Part shown: piece after piece, positions 7,808-16,801 of the stretch | How positions within the stretch are numbered: the first letter of the stretch is position 1 | How the letters are laid out: every line of letters starts with the position of its first letter | Source: Candidatus Hermodarchaeota archaeon | GTDB lineage: Archaea > Asgardarchaeota > Hermodarchaeia > Hermodarchaeales > Hermodarchaeaceae | Direction: 5' to 3' | DNA: 64,000 nucleotides | Assembly (NCBI GenBank): GCA_016840065.1 | Contig: JAEOTB010000037.1 | Span: forward strand, 1-64,000 | Translations under genes and position numbers: made by a program | The notes under the pieces: generated by a model | Told to the model about the DNA's origin: nothing | What the model saw: only the letters and a program-made list of their open reading frames with translations | Database searches by the model: none

Positions 7808-9313
7808 ATGGTGTCTGAAATGGCTGGGATTAGGCGAGACAGGGAATTTGCGATCGGAGGATTCCGGGATTTCTATCCTGAACTCTATGGTAAAATCGAA
7901 ATGATTCTTGACGTTTTCCGCCGAATTCCTAAGTTGTTCGGGTATGTGGAGTACGAATGTCCCACGGTTGAACCCTTGAAATTATATCAGCTGAAATCGG
8001 GCGAAGGTTTGATTGCAGAGTCCTTTAGAGTTACCGACCGAAAGGAGCGGGAACTCGTACTTCGCCCTGAAACAACTCCATCTCTTGCTAGGATGTTAGC
8101 TGCACAGCAACAGTTTTACCCACGACCCATTAGGTGGTTCTCCATTTCACGTGTTTTCCGTGATGAGACACAGCAGCGTGGCCGTGTAAAGGAGTTCTGG
8201 CAGCTTAATGTTGATTTATTAGGGATTGAAGATGTGGCTGCTGATGCTGAAGTAATCAATGTCCTTGCTGATATCATCAAGGCTATCGGTTTTTCTTCGA
8301 CGGATTTTGTGATTCGTATCAATGACCGCCGCCTCGTGGAGAGTTATATCAAATCCCTTGGGCTCACAAACTTTACTGGTATTATCCGCACGTTGGATCG
8401 CCGGGATAGGATTCTGCAAGAATTGATTGAGGATAGTCTTAGTAAAGAAAAGATGAAGGCTAGGCAAGTAACAGAGGTCGCTCTTTTACTGCGTCGCTAC
8501 GCAAAGGGTGACAAAGAAGCGCTAACAAAATTACCGCGCAAGAAGAAGATAAGAGAATTAGCGAAGAATCTACCTAGTATCATTCAGAAGGCGATGATTG
8601 AGGCGTTAGAGGACATAGGTTTATCCAGAGAATTGGCTTTGAAGCTCTTCGAGTTCTCTACCATTTGTGGTAATCCAAGAGACGTCCTTCGATTCATGAA
8701 TGAGTTAAACCTCAACCCAGAAACGCTGCAAAGCCTTGAGCCACTCCGTCAATTGGCTTCACACCTAGAAGAACTAAATATTGATGATTGCTGTGAATTT
8801 GATGCCAGCATCGCTCGTGGACTAGACTACTACACAGGAATAGTTTTTGAGGCCTGGGATAGAAGTGCAAACATACCGCGCGCCATCGCTGGTGGTGGCC
8901 GGTACGACGACCTAGTTGATGTTTTTGGAGGTCAACGTCTTCCAGGAACTGGTTTTGGTTTTGGTGAAACAGTCATCTTAGCCCTTGCGGAGGAGAAAGG
9001 AATTCTTCCTCCAGCAAAGCCTCCAGCCTCGATATACCTTGCACCTGTCTCTACAAAGCAACTGCCTAAATGCCGCGAGCTAGCAAGCCAGTTACGCCAA
9101 AAAGGAATACCTACTCTGTTAAACGGATACTCTTGGTCCTTATCCAAACACCTAGATGCTGCTGGCAAACGAAATATCCCCCTAGTCGCAATAGTTGGAC
9201 CCCGTGAACTAGCTAACGAGGCTGTCAACGTTCGCGATATGATCTCAGGCGAAGAACGACAGGTAAAAATCGATGAATTATCCAGATTTGTGAAAGGTTA
9301 CCTGGTTCGCTGA
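7808..9313 (+). CDS. hisS: Histidyl-tRNA synthetase
   Basis: About 501 aa from the ATG at 7808. An in-frame TTG at 7775 is only 4 nt after the tRNA CCA and adds no conserved sequence; ATG 7820 is also possible. Class II motifs are visible: the N-terminal GGFRDFYPE, the motif 2 region ISRVFRDETQQRGRVKEFWQ, and the HisRS signatures ARGLDYYTGIVFEAW and AGGGRYDDLVDVFGG. The C-terminal anticodon-binding domain starts near SIYLAPVSTKQ. It charges tRNA-His in the cytoplasm. Position directly behind the tRNA-His gene suggests co-expression. Confidence 0.95.
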   Translation: MVSEMAGIRRDREFAIGGFRDFYPELYGKIEMILDVFRRIPKLFGYVEYECPTVEPLKLYQLKSGEGLIAESFRVTDRKERELVLRPETTPSLARMLAAQQQFYPRPIRWFSISRVFRDETQQRGRVKEFWQLNVDLLGIEDVAADAEVINVLADIIKAIGFSSTDFVIRINDRRLVESYIKSLGLTNFTGIIRTLDRRDRILQELIEDSLSKEKMKARQVTEVALLLRRYAKGDKEALTKLPRKKKIRELAKNLPSIIQKAMIEALEDIGLSRELALKLFEFSTICGNPRDVLRFMNELNLNPETLQSLEPLRQLASHLEELNIDDCCEFDASIARGLDYYTGIVFEAWDRSANIPRAIAGGGRYDDLVDVFGGQRLPGTGFGFGETVILALAEEKGILPPAKPPASIYLAPVSTKQLPKCRELASQLRQKGIPTLLNGYSWSLSKHLDAAGKRNIPLVAIVGPRELANEAVNVRDMISGEERQVKIDELSRFVKGYLVR

Positions 9314-9348
9314 TTTTGTGAATGAAGTTTGGTAGGGAGAGAAGAACA

Positions 9349-9357
9349 CTTTAATAA
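9349..9357 (+). promoter_or_regulatory. TATA-like box for the DUF4430 gene
   Basis: CTTTAATAA about 50 nt before the TTG at 9404. It lies inside the longest open frame from 9329, which argues that translation begins downstream at 9404. Confidence 0.35.
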
Positions 9358-9403
9358 GCGTAGGATATCTTATCCTACACTTGATTGGCAGGAAGCAGGT
9401 TCT

Positions 9404-9919
9404 TTGCGCAACAAATCATTATTGATTGCAATCACATTCACCACTTACATTCTACTTGCTCAATGTCCAAACATACTCTTTACAACATCAACAATATCTT
9501 CAGAAAGGACTGCTGGAAATATCGCGTTAATTATCGACTACGGGAATTCGACACAACAAGTCTTCACTGGACTTTCGGGTTTGACTGCATTCGATGTACT
9601 CAACAATTCAGCAAGCATAGTCTACCTTGAACATGGCTTCGGTAGATTCGTGACTGCAATCAACGGAGTCGTCAACAATGCTAATGCTAATGGGCGTTAT
9701 TGGCAATTCTGGGTAAATGATGAATTATCTCCAATAGCAACTGATTTCTACGAGCTTGCTGATGGTGACCGAATACTTTGGAAGTATTGTTCTCCAGAAA
9801 ACGCTTTCACAGGTTCTCCATTTAACAACTCCAGCTTATGGATTGGATTATTACTAATCACATGTTTCGTCGGTCTGGTGATTGGTATAGCGTTTTTTGT
9901 CAATCGGAAATTAAGGTGA
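9404..9919 (+). CDS. Membrane-anchored extracellular DUF4430 (transcobalamin-C-terminal-like) protein
   Basis: 171 aa from TTG at 9404, chosen because it gives a normal signal peptide (MRNKSLLIAITFTTYILLA) and lies downstream of a TATA-like box; the frame is open to 9329. The extracellular part carries a DUF4430-type beta domain: ALIIDYGN, TAFDVLNNSASIVYLEHGFGRFVTAINGV, YWQFWVNDELSPIATDFYELADGDRILWKY. That fold occurs in the C-terminal domain of intrinsic factor/transcobalamin and in bacterial surface proteins near ECF transporters. A C-terminal membrane helix (about 146-166) anchors it outside the cell. It heads a same-strand run with a second surface protein and an ECF S component, suggesting a ligand-capture role. 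Confidence 0.65.
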   Translation: MRNKSLLIAITFTTYILLAQCPNILFTTSTISSERTAGNIALIIDYGNSTQQVFTGLSGLTAFDVLNNSASIVYLEHGFGRFVTAINGVVNNANANGRYWQFWVNDELSPIATDFYELADGDRILWKYCSPENAFTGSPFNNSSLWIGLLLITCFVGLVIGIAFFVNRKLR

Positions 9920-9924
9920 AAATA

Positions 9925-10626
9925 ATGCGGTCAAAACCATTCATCATACTAAGCTGTGGTTTCTTACTCCTACTTCTAGGTGGTAATATAATGTCAGCCT
10001 CTGCCCAGAGTACGGCACAATATTCGGTCAATGTGACTCCTTCGCCTTTCGTTACACCTGTTCTGAAATGGACCATAACTAATGTCACTGAAAGAGCTGT
10101 GGGATGGGGATGGGGTGGCGATCTCTTCTGGCAAGCCCAGCCCGGGCAGCTAGTCGTATTTGAGATCTATGAGTTTCGTGACGATGAATTACATGGATTA
10201 TTCACTATTGGCAATCTGACACTTCCCACTAACGATTCCCGAATCGCGGGAGAATTGATGTTCAGTATTTGGCCTTGGTTTACAGGTCTTGTATCTCACC
10301 TTGACTGGGCAGCCGTGGACCAAGCCGCCACCGATTCAGCAACAGGCTGGATGGAAGGCAATATCGAGATTCATACTTCAGCCACAGAAAAGACTTACAC
10401 TTACCACCAAGGTAGTTTTGGAAATCAGAACACGACACTTGTCTACGATAAGAATACAGGAGTCTTACAAGCCGCCTATACAGAGTTTTTCCTTGCGGAG
10501 GATTACCATCTAGGGCTACAACTCGCACAAACTTCATTGTACTTGACACCTCTTGCACTAATCATTTTGGCAGGATTCGGAATCATCGGATTCGTCGTTA
10601 TGGTTGTTGTTCGCTGGCGAAGATAA
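9925..10626 (+). CDS. Secreted membrane-anchored protein, unknown
   Basis: 233 aa from the ATG at 9925, 5 nt after the DUF4430 gene stop. The open frame extends upstream to 9838 but only through the previous gene. A signal peptide (MRSKPFIILSCGFLLLLLGG) is followed by a Trp- and Asn-rich extracellular region with several N-x-S/T sites, and a C-terminal helix near 205-228 ending in RWRR. I recognise no domain. Its place between a DUF4430 protein and an ECF S component suggests it works in the same uptake or sensing assembly. Confidence 0.6.
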   Translation: MRSKPFIILSCGFLLLLLGGNIMSASAQSTAQYSVNVTPSPFVTPVLKWTITNVTERAVGWGWGGDLFWQAQPGQLVVFEIYEFRDDELHGLFTIGNLTLPTNDSRIAGELMFSIWPWFTGLVSHLDWAAVDQAATDSATGWMEGNIEIHTSATEKTYTYHQGSFGNQNTTLVYDKNTGVLQAAYTEFFLAEDYHLGLQLAQTSLYLTPLALIILAGFGIIGFVVMVVVRWRR

Positions 10627-10639
10627 GGGACTGAGAGTT

Positions 10640-11245
10640 TTGACTAATATCGAAGAAGGAAAGCCCCCAACACAACGGAATGATTCAACAACCATTGCAC
10701 TGACAGCTGTGTTTGCAGCAGTAGCAGTAGGCGGAAATTATGCACTAGCTGGGGTGCCTAACGTAGAAATTTCCTCAGTGATGGTGTTTCTAAGCGGCTT
10801 TCTTTTCGGCTCGATAATCGGTGCCCTCACAGGTTTAATATCAATGACCATCTTTGAGGTATGGAATCCTTGGGGCCCATTTATTCCATCTATTGGGGTG
10901 GCAGTAATTGGTTGTACAATTCTCATCGGAATTATTGGTGGTATTACAGGAAAAAATCTGTATTACGAGGAATTATATGGCTCTAAGTGGGTTTTAGGAC
11001 CAGGTATAATAGGTGTAACCTTAACCCTATTGTATGACCTTGTCACAAACTTCGCTTCAAGTGCCACCTGGGGAATGTCTTTCAGCACAGTATTGGTATT
11101 CGGGCTCCCATTCATGTTAATTCATGTAATAAGCAATGGAATACTATTTGGTATGCTGACCCCACCAATTGTCAAGATTGTCGGAAATCTCAATTTAAGA
11201 ATTAATAACCTCGACAAACAGGCAAAAACTAAGAGTAGGTCATAA
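10640..11245 (+). CDS. ECF transporter S component (vitamin-binding integral membrane subunit)
   Basis: About 201 aa from TTG 10640, with GGGACTGAGAG upstream; the longer frame from 10604 overlaps the previous gene by 23 nt. About six hydrophobic helices are present, with the S-component pattern at the N-terminus (TTIALTAVFAAVAVGGNYALAG), a Gly-rich second segment (FLSGFLFGSIIGALTGLISM), and FEVWNPWGPFIPSIG. S components bind one vitamin and hand it to a shared ECF ATPase/T module, which is not in the window. With a DUF4430 protein two genes upstream, cobalamin or a related cofactor is a reasonable guess but only a guess. Confidence 0.7.
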   Translation: MTNIEEGKPPTQRNDSTTIALTAVFAAVAVGGNYALAGVPNVEISSVMVFLSGFLFGSIIGALTGLISMTIFEVWNPWGPFIPSIGVAVIGCTILIGIIGGITGKNLYYEELYGSKWVLGPGIIGVTLTLLYDLVTNFASSATWGMSFSTVLVFGLPFMLIHVISNGILFGMLTPPIVKIVGNLNLRINNLDKQAKTKSRS

Positions 11246-11265
11246 GATTGGAGTATTGAAGTGAC

Positions 11266-11895
11266 TTGGAGGAAATTCCACTGAAACTGTTATCAGCCCT
11301 TGATGTGGATAGTAGACCAGGACCACCAACACAATTCAAGTCTTGGCATTTGCTAGCAGCCATCCTTTTGTACTGGAAAGCTGAACCGCCAATTGGGCGA
11401 TATCAACTAGGTAATGAGCTGGGATTAGGTGGAGGGAGTGTTCGGTCACTTGTCAAGTTCCTTCGCAAGCGCGATTTCATTCAGCCAGTACGGCGACGTG
11501 GGCACCAATTATCTAGTGAGGGGCAGAAATACATCAATGAGCTATCCCAAGTGCTAATCAAGATAGTGAAAGCACCTCAAAGTGAGTTCACGGTGGATCA
11601 GTATAATTTCGGTTGCCACCTTAGAGACAGAGCCCATTTAGTGACTGATGGAGTACGCCAGCGGGACGCTGCCCTGCGAGCTGGTGCAAGTGGAGCCACG
11701 ACCCTAGTTCAAGGACCAGACCCTGAAACCTTGATTATGCCTGTAGAACATCCTGTTTCTCGGGCAGAAGCAATCTCATTACTTGAACCCTATAGCCTTA
11801 GAGAAAAGGATGTGCTACTAATTGGAAGCGGCCCCTCTTGGGTCATAGCGAGACTAGGTACACTCGCAGCATCGATTACACTATTGGATGTGTAG
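11266..11895 (+). CDS. wHTH regulator with a DUF4443-like C-terminal domain
   Basis: 209 aa, TTG start overlapping the GGAGGAAA motif. Residues about 25-90 form a winged helix (KSWHLLAAILLYW, GNELGLGGGSVRSLVKFLRKRDFIQPVRRRGHQLSSEGQKYI). The C-terminal part has CHLRDRAHLVTDGVRQRDAALRAGASGATTLV, a pattern I associate with archaeal DUF4443 proteins. It may bind a small ligand and regulate the preceding transport genes, which it follows by 20 nt on the same strand. Confidence 0.6.
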   Translation: MEEIPLKLLSALDVDSRPGPPTQFKSWHLLAAILLYWKAEPPIGRYQLGNELGLGGGSVRSLVKFLRKRDFIQPVRRRGHQLSSEGQKYINELSQVLIKIVKAPQSEFTVDQYNFGCHLRDRAHLVTDGVRQRDAALRAGASGATTLVQGPDPETLIMPVEHPVSRAEAISLLEPYSLREKDVLLIGSGPSWVIARLGTLAASITLLDV

Positions 11896-11955
11896 TGTCT
11901 ACCTACTCAAGCTCAGATTTATTAGGTTGTGTTGCCTTTTTTCTAGTGAAACGAA

Positions 11956-12318
11956 ATGGGATGGAGATATTTCATCAAGCGGCTATTGGTCTTCTCGATT
12001 GTTTTTACAGTAGGGGCGCTACTCATTATCCCGTTTCTCCTCGGCGGGTGGACCCTCTGGAACATCATCTTAGCCCTCTTTTGTGAGGGAGCAATATTAC
12101 TGATTTTCGGAGCGCTCCTAGGTACGAGTTTTGTTGAAGGCGTCAGTTATCGCCGATTTGGAACGAACCCTCCAGTCACGCGTGATACAAGACGACACGC
12201 TGCTTCTCGGTGGCATGAACAAGCACTGAGCAAGGGTGCGCTCCTTTTAGCAGGCGGAATCATATTGGCTATCGCCCTTGTGTTGCTGATGATGTATCCA
12301 TACATCTCACCGGTGTGA
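11956..12318 (+). CDS. Small membrane protein, unknown
   Basis: 120 aa, ATG start. Hydrophobic helices occur at about 9-30, 33-58 and 93-114, with a soluble Arg/His-rich loop (about 62-90: YRRFGTNPPVTRDTRRHAASRW). No motif is recognised. It converges on the Rab-like GTPase gene 25 nt away. Confidence 0.5.
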   Translation: MGWRYFIKRLLVFSIVFTVGALLIIPFLLGGWTLWNIILALFCEGAILLIFGALLGTSFVEGVSYRRFGTNPPVTRDTRRHAASRWHEQALSKGALLLAGGIILAIALVLLMMYPYISPV

Positions 12319-12343
12319 CCTTAAACAAGAAAGTCTCACAAAT

Positions 12344-12922
12344 CTAGTCTTCTGATGAAGGGGTATCACTACCAAGGTGAGAGAGGACTAGTTGAGCTAG
12401 GCGTTCAAATGCGAGTCCTACATTCAAACCAGTTTTTGCACTGCTTTCAATAAATGTCATACGATGTTCTTTGGCAAATTGTGCGCCTTGCTCGGGGGCC
12501 ACCTTTGCAGGAAGGTCTGCTTTGTTCCCCACAAGGACGATTGGTATATTGTCACAAGCCTGTTTCACCTCCTCAACCCAAGATCCAAGACGTTCAAAAG
12601 AGAGAGGATTAGATTGGTCATAGACAAGAAGAGTGCCTTTTACACCACGGTAGTACAACTTTCGGATTGGTCCAAACCGCTCCTGACCTGCGGTGTCCCA
12701 GATTTGGAGCCTTAAGACCCTATCACCCATCTCGATATCCTTCACAAAGAAGTTGGTTCCGATTGTCATTAAATACCGAGGATTGTAGTAACCTTCTACA
12801 AATCGTACTGTGAGACTGGTTTTACCCACTTCTGCGTTTCCAATAACGGTTACCTTGGCGACATGAGTCCAAGGGCGCCTTTGTGCAGCTTCTTTTTCAA
12901 TAAATGACTCTGAAGGACACAT
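12344..12922 (-). CDS. Rab/Ras-like small GTPase
   Basis: 192 aa. All five G motifs are intact: P-loop GNAEVGKTS (28-36), switch I Thr in MTIGTNFF (about 53-60), WDTAGQERF (75-83) with the catalytic-position Gln, NKAD (133-136) and SSAK (160-163). The Rab-type signature around switch II (ERFGPIRKLYYRGVKGTLLVYD) is striking. There is no C-terminal Cys for prenylation, as is usual for archaeal members, so membrane recruitment must be by other means. Asgard genomes carry many such GTPases. A Roadblock protein, the fold of several eukaryotic GTPase regulators, is encoded about 12 kb away. Confidence 0.93.
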   Translation of the reverse strand: MCPSESFIEKEAAQRRPWTHVAKVTVIGNAEVGKTSLTVRFVEGYYNPRYLMTIGTNFFVKDIEMGDRVLRLQIWDTAGQERFGPIRKLYYRGVKGTLLVYDQSNPLSFERLGSWVEEVKQACDNIPIVLVGNKADLPAKVAPEQGAQFAKEHRMTFIESSAKTGLNVGLAFERLAQLVLSHLGSDTPSSED

Positions 12923-13077
12923 TATTATCCATCCAATGTTTTGCCCTCCTATCTAGTCAGAACACGTCTGACTGTCTTCTTTAAGACATCCTTAATAAAT
13001 AAAGTTCCTGTTTTTTCAATCTCGAGCTATCTCAACCAAAAGCTGAAGAACCGCAAACACATATCGAGTATGCAGAG

Positions 13078-14853
13078 GTGTCCACTGTGAGTAGGGACGC
13101 GTTTAGAACAGTAGAGTTTTGTCAAACACAGCGAGGACAGATTATTCAGGGTCTGCGAAACAATCTTTGGGATGTTGTTGTAATCGGTGGTGGCGTGACC
13201 GGGGCTGGTGTCGCTTTGGAGGCTGCGGCTCGGGGATTGAGTGTTGCTATTCTTGAGGCGCGCGACTTTGCCTCTGGAACCTCCAGTCTTTCCAGCAAGT
13301 TAGCTCATGGTGGAATCCGGTATATTGCTCAGTTCGAATTGGGACTCGTTAGAGAGGCAACCACAGAACGTAATTGGCTTCGAGACAAGGGTTTACCACA
13401 TTTGACCCGGGCGCAGCAGTTCATCGTTCCTGCATTCAGGGCGGGGAAGGTCGGTGATCGGGAACTTCCCAAGAGCAAAGATGGACTCGGGAAGATGCGT
13501 TTTGCAACTTTCTTATACGATTTGTTATGTGGCTTCAAGAATTACGGGAAACGCCAAATCATTAAGGACGTTGAGAAAATCAAAGAGATGGAGCCTGCTC
13601 TTGAAGCTACGCGCCTAAAGGGAGCTGCTTTCTATTATGACTGTAATATCGACGACGCACGACTAGTTGTAGAGACCCTCAAGGAAGTAATGCAAAAGGG
13701 GCAAGCCATAGCGCTGAATTATTTGAAGGTAGTCGAACTATCCTATGACTCTTCAGGCAGAGTTAATGGAGTGCATGCTATTGACAGAGCTAGCCTCAAA
13801 GAAGAGAAAATTTTTGTTAGGGGAAGAGTAGTGGTCAACACTACTGGAGTCTGGGCTGACGACATCTTATCTCTGAATCAGGACTCTCAACCAAAGGTGA
13901 TTCGCCCCACAAAGGGTGTTCATATTACCTTTCATCGCAGCGATTTACCAGTAAATCGCGCATTCGGTCTGAGATCAATTGATGATGGCCGCTTCTTTTT
14001 CGTTTTACCTCGCAACGATTGGGTTGTCGTAGGCACAACTGATACTGATTTCTCTGGAGACCCAACTGAGTGTTTTTGTGACCGAGAGGATGCGGATTAT
14101 CTATGTAACACGATTTCAGCACTTTTTCCGGACGCAAAAATTAGAGATGCGCAGCTACAGGGTTCATACGCTGGACTGCGCCCGCTTGTTGCAGAACCAG
14201 GTAAACCAGAAAGCAAGGTTTCTCGTAAACATGTGATATTAGAACGTGATGATGGATTGTTTAGCCTCCTTGGAGGAAAGCTCACGACTTTTCGAAAAAT
14301 GGCTGAAGACCTACTCCTCAAACATATACGAAAAATAAGGAAAGATGTGGGTCTACCAAAGTTCTCCTCTCAAAAGAATCTAACCAAGATTGTTTACACT
14401 ATTGCCATAACCAAGGAGGAATGGCAGGAAGCGCCTGAGGTTACATGCTCTAAGTTGCATCCACGAATCATTCACCACCTCTTTGAGCAATATGGTCGTG
14501 GTGGATTGGAGATTCTTCAACGAGTACAACAAGAACCTGAACTAGGTAAACGAATTCTGGACGACCCTGCTTACCCTGTAGAAGTGAGTCCTTGGATTAT
14601 CTGTGAAGTGGATTATGTGGTTCGACACGAGGCGCCGCTCCATCTAGAAGATGTGCTTTGCCGCCGAATGGAAATCAGTTGGCTTGTTCGCCCTGATTAC
14701 CAAGGACAAATTGCTGTAAAAACAGCATTACGAATGGGGAAGATACTCGGCTGGTCAAAGGCTAGAATCCGAAAAGAGATTAGAACCTACCTTCAAACCA
14801 TCAAGAATAATAGTTTCTTCTTCAAGGGAAAGATTCCCATTCCAGACTTCTAA
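13078..14853 (+). CDS. FAD-dependent glycerol-3-phosphate dehydrogenase (GlpA/GlpD family)
   Basis: 591 aa, GTG start. The Rossmann FAD motif VVVIGGGVTGAGVALEAAARG is at about 32-52, followed by the family signature DFASGTSSLSSKLAHGGIRYI. The substrate domain carries VGTTDTDFSGDP, and SYAGLRPL and LLGGKLTTFRKMAED lie near residue 360-410. A C-terminal alpha-helical DAO_C-type domain completes the protein. It oxidises sn-glycerol 3-phosphate to dihydroxyacetone phosphate, passing electrons to a quinone or other carrier. A TATA-like CCTTAATAAATAAAG (12988-13002) lies about 80 nt upstream. No glycerol kinase is nearby. Confidence 0.9.
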   Translation: MSTVSRDAFRTVEFCQTQRGQIIQGLRNNLWDVVVIGGGVTGAGVALEAAARGLSVAILEARDFASGTSSLSSKLAHGGIRYIAQFELGLVREATTERNWLRDKGLPHLTRAQQFIVPAFRAGKVGDRELPKSKDGLGKMRFATFLYDLLCGFKNYGKRQIIKDVEKIKEMEPALEATRLKGAAFYYDCNIDDARLVVETLKEVMQKGQAIALNYLKVVELSYDSSGRVNGVHAIDRASLKEEKIFVRGRVVVNTTGVWADDILSLNQDSQPKVIRPTKGVHITFHRSDLPVNRAFGLRSIDDGRFFFVLPRNDWVVVGTTDTDFSGDPTECFCDREDADYLCNTISALFPDAKIRDAQLQGSYAGLRPLVAEPGKPESKVSRKHVILERDDGLFSLLGGKLTTFRKMAEDLLLKHIRKIRKDVGLPKFSSQKNLTKIVYTIAITKEEWQEAPEVTCSKLHPRIIHHLFEQYGRGGLEILQRVQQEPELGKRILDDPAYPVEVSPWIICEVDYVVRHEAPLHLEDVLCRRMEISWLVRPDYQGQIAVKTALRMGKILGWSKARIRKEIRTYLQTIKNNSFFFKGKIPIPDF

Positions 14854-14906
14854 TTGCAAAGGCTTATTTCAAGGTTGTACTTATCATCCTAGGAGGGATT
14901 CAAAAA

Positions 14907-15485
14907 ATGAGCCCGCGTAGACTATTTCGAACAGACTGGCTTTGGGCATTAATCACCATAGTCCTAACAATCAGTGCAGTCGTTTCCTTGTTTTGGGTCG
15001 CGAGTATTGATGGCTACCGCCCTGAACTCCTCTGGGATATGATTCCTCACGCACTATCAGGGGCAGCCATTTGCGCTTTTTTCCTAAACTTCAACGTCAG
15101 CCGATCTAGAAAGAGGTACATTGCAATACTGCCCTTAATCTTGCTGACCATAATACCTGCAGTCATCATTACACTCTTTTTAGGGATAATTTGGGAAATG
15201 ATTGAGGTTGGACTGCCATGGTTAGGCTTCTTCGCTTACGATATAGGGAACATCATTCGTGATATAATCGCCGACATAATTGGTGCTGTCTTCACAGCAA
15301 TAATATACTTCTATCATTTTGAAGCATTAGAGGAAATTCAAAAACCAGACACCGAAACCAAACCAACTCAGGGGCAAGACTCTAGTCAAGTACCAGGCAG
15401 AGACACAATGAACTATTGTGATAACTGTGGTTCAGTAATGCCTCCAGGAGAACGTACCTGTGACAATTGTGGTGCTAGGGGATAA
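14907..15485 (+). CDS. Four-span membrane protein with C-terminal zinc ribbon
   Basis: 192 aa, ATG preceded by AGGAGGG with good spacing. Hydrophobic helices lie at about 9-30, 40-57, 67-92 and 103-133. After an acidic linker (about 145-167) comes a zinc ribbon, YCDNCGSVMPPGERTCDNCGA, at the C-terminus. Zinc ribbons of this type act as small protein-interaction or nucleic-acid knobs. Function unknown. Confidence 0.6.
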   Translation: MSPRRLFRTDWLWALITIVLTISAVVSLFWVASIDGYRPELLWDMIPHALSGAAICAFFLNFNVSRSRKRYIAILPLILLTIIPAVIITLFLGIIWEMIEVGLPWLGFFAYDIGNIIRDIIADIIGAVFTAIIYFYHFEALEEIQKPDTETKPTQGQDSSQVPGRDTMNYCDNCGSVMPPGERTCDNCGARG

Positions 15486-15515
15486 TTAATACCCAAACAA
15501 GTAAACTATCCTGCC

Positions 15516-16604
15516 GTGGATTCTATGACAGAAAAGGATGTTTATAGAAAACTTCAGGAACATCTCGACAGCCTGCCCGTAGGATTTCCCGCAACAAAAT
15601 CTGGAGTAGAGATACGAATCTTACGCCATCTTTTCACTGAAGAAGAAGCAAGGATGGCATGCCACCTTACACCCTTCGCAGCTTCAGCTGAACAAATCGC
15701 TCAGAAAAGTGGACACACTCCTGCTGAAGCGGAGAAGCTGTTAGAGCAGATGGGACGAAAGGGCCTCATCTTCACCTCACGCAAAGGAGGAAAGAGTACC
15801 TATCGAGCGGCTTGGTTTGCAATCGGAATATTCGAACACCAAGTTACTCGATTGACAAAGGAATTCTATCAAGATGTCGAGCAGTATATCGAAGAAGGCT
15901 TACGTGATGAAATAGTCTCAGCTCAAACACCACAACTGCGCGTGGTACCCGTGGAAACAAGCTTTGACTCCAAGATGGAAATAGCCCCATACGACTCTGT
16001 CAGAGAACTCATCAAACAGCAATCAAAACTGGTCGTGGCTGAATGTATATGCCGTAAGGGTAGCAAGCTAAAGGGCGAGGGGTGCGGCAAACCCCTAGAA
16101 ACCTGCCTCGTCTTTAGCACAGGGGCTTTCTACTACCTAGAGAATGGACTAGGACGGGAGATATCCCAAGAAGAAGCACTAGAAATTATAGACAAAGCCG
16201 AGGAAGCAGGTCTTGTATTGCAACCAGGTAATGCCCAGAAAACATTCAATATCTGCGCCTGCTGCGGAGATTGCTGCGAGATCCTAAAGAACCTCAAGAA
16301 ATTCCCCAAGCCCAGTGAGATGGTTGCCAGTAACTATTATGCCCAAATAGACGCAGACTCTTGTTCATCTTGTGAGACCTGTATTGACCGCTGTCAAATG
16401 GACGCTATTACTGTTCCTGACACGGCAGTAGTTGACTTGGACCGATGCATTGGCTGCGGACTGTGTGTGACCACTTGTCCAAGCGAAGCAATCACTATGA
16501 AGCAGAAAGAAGAGAGTGAATTAACAGTCCCACCAGCAACTGGTACTGACCTCTATATCAAAATCGGAACCGAGCGGCAAGAAAAAGCCCAGAAAGGCAC
16601 CTAA
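15516..16604 (+). CDS. Winged-helix N-terminus plus 4Fe-4S ferredoxin C-terminus
   Basis: 362 aa, GTG start (ATG three codons later is possible). Residues about 20-110 read as a winged helix (AEQIAQKSGHTPAEAEKLLEQMGRKGLIFTS). A central Cys-rich part has CICRKGSKLKGEGCGKPLETC and NICACCGDCCEIL. Two ferredoxin repeats follow: CSSCETCIDRCQMDAI and CIGCGLCVTTCPSEAI, each with the full four-Cys pattern for a [4Fe-4S] cluster. Proteins of this architecture are common in anaerobic archaea and bacteria. The role is probably electron transfer or redox-linked sensing; the partner is unknown. Confidence 0.75.
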   Translation: MDSMTEKDVYRKLQEHLDSLPVGFPATKSGVEIRILRHLFTEEEARMACHLTPFAASAEQIAQKSGHTPAEAEKLLEQMGRKGLIFTSRKGGKSTYRAAWFAIGIFEHQVTRLTKEFYQDVEQYIEEGLRDEIVSAQTPQLRVVPVETSFDSKMEIAPYDSVRELIKQQSKLVVAECICRKGSKLKGEGCGKPLETCLVFSTGAFYYLENGLGREISQEEALEIIDKAEEAGLVLQPGNAQKTFNICACCGDCCEILKNLKKFPKPSEMVASNYYAQIDADSCSSCETCIDRCQMDAITVPDTAVVDLDRCIGCGLCVTTCPSEAITMKQKEESELTVPPATGTDLYIKIGTERQEKAQKGT

Positions 16605-16712
16605 CACAAACCCCACCAATCTTGTACTCAATTCCTACCATCTCACATGATACAATTCATTTGACTTAACAAAGAATGGAGTAAGCAATAATACTGACAC
16701 CAGAAATAAGAG

Positions 16713-16722
16713 CTTTTAAATA
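16713..16722 (+). promoter_or_regulatory. TATA-like box upstream of the secreted His/Cys protein
   Basis: CTTTTAAATA about 80-90 nt before the GTG start at 16802, in a 197-nt gap holding no other gene. It probably drives the two-gene unit at 16802-18531. Confidence 0.45.
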
Positions 16723-16801
16723 GGAGCAGTATGTTATATTTTCTGGTCAGTTTCGGGGAAACGGAATGGGAACCGAGCTGATTACATTCACCTATACGTG
16801 A

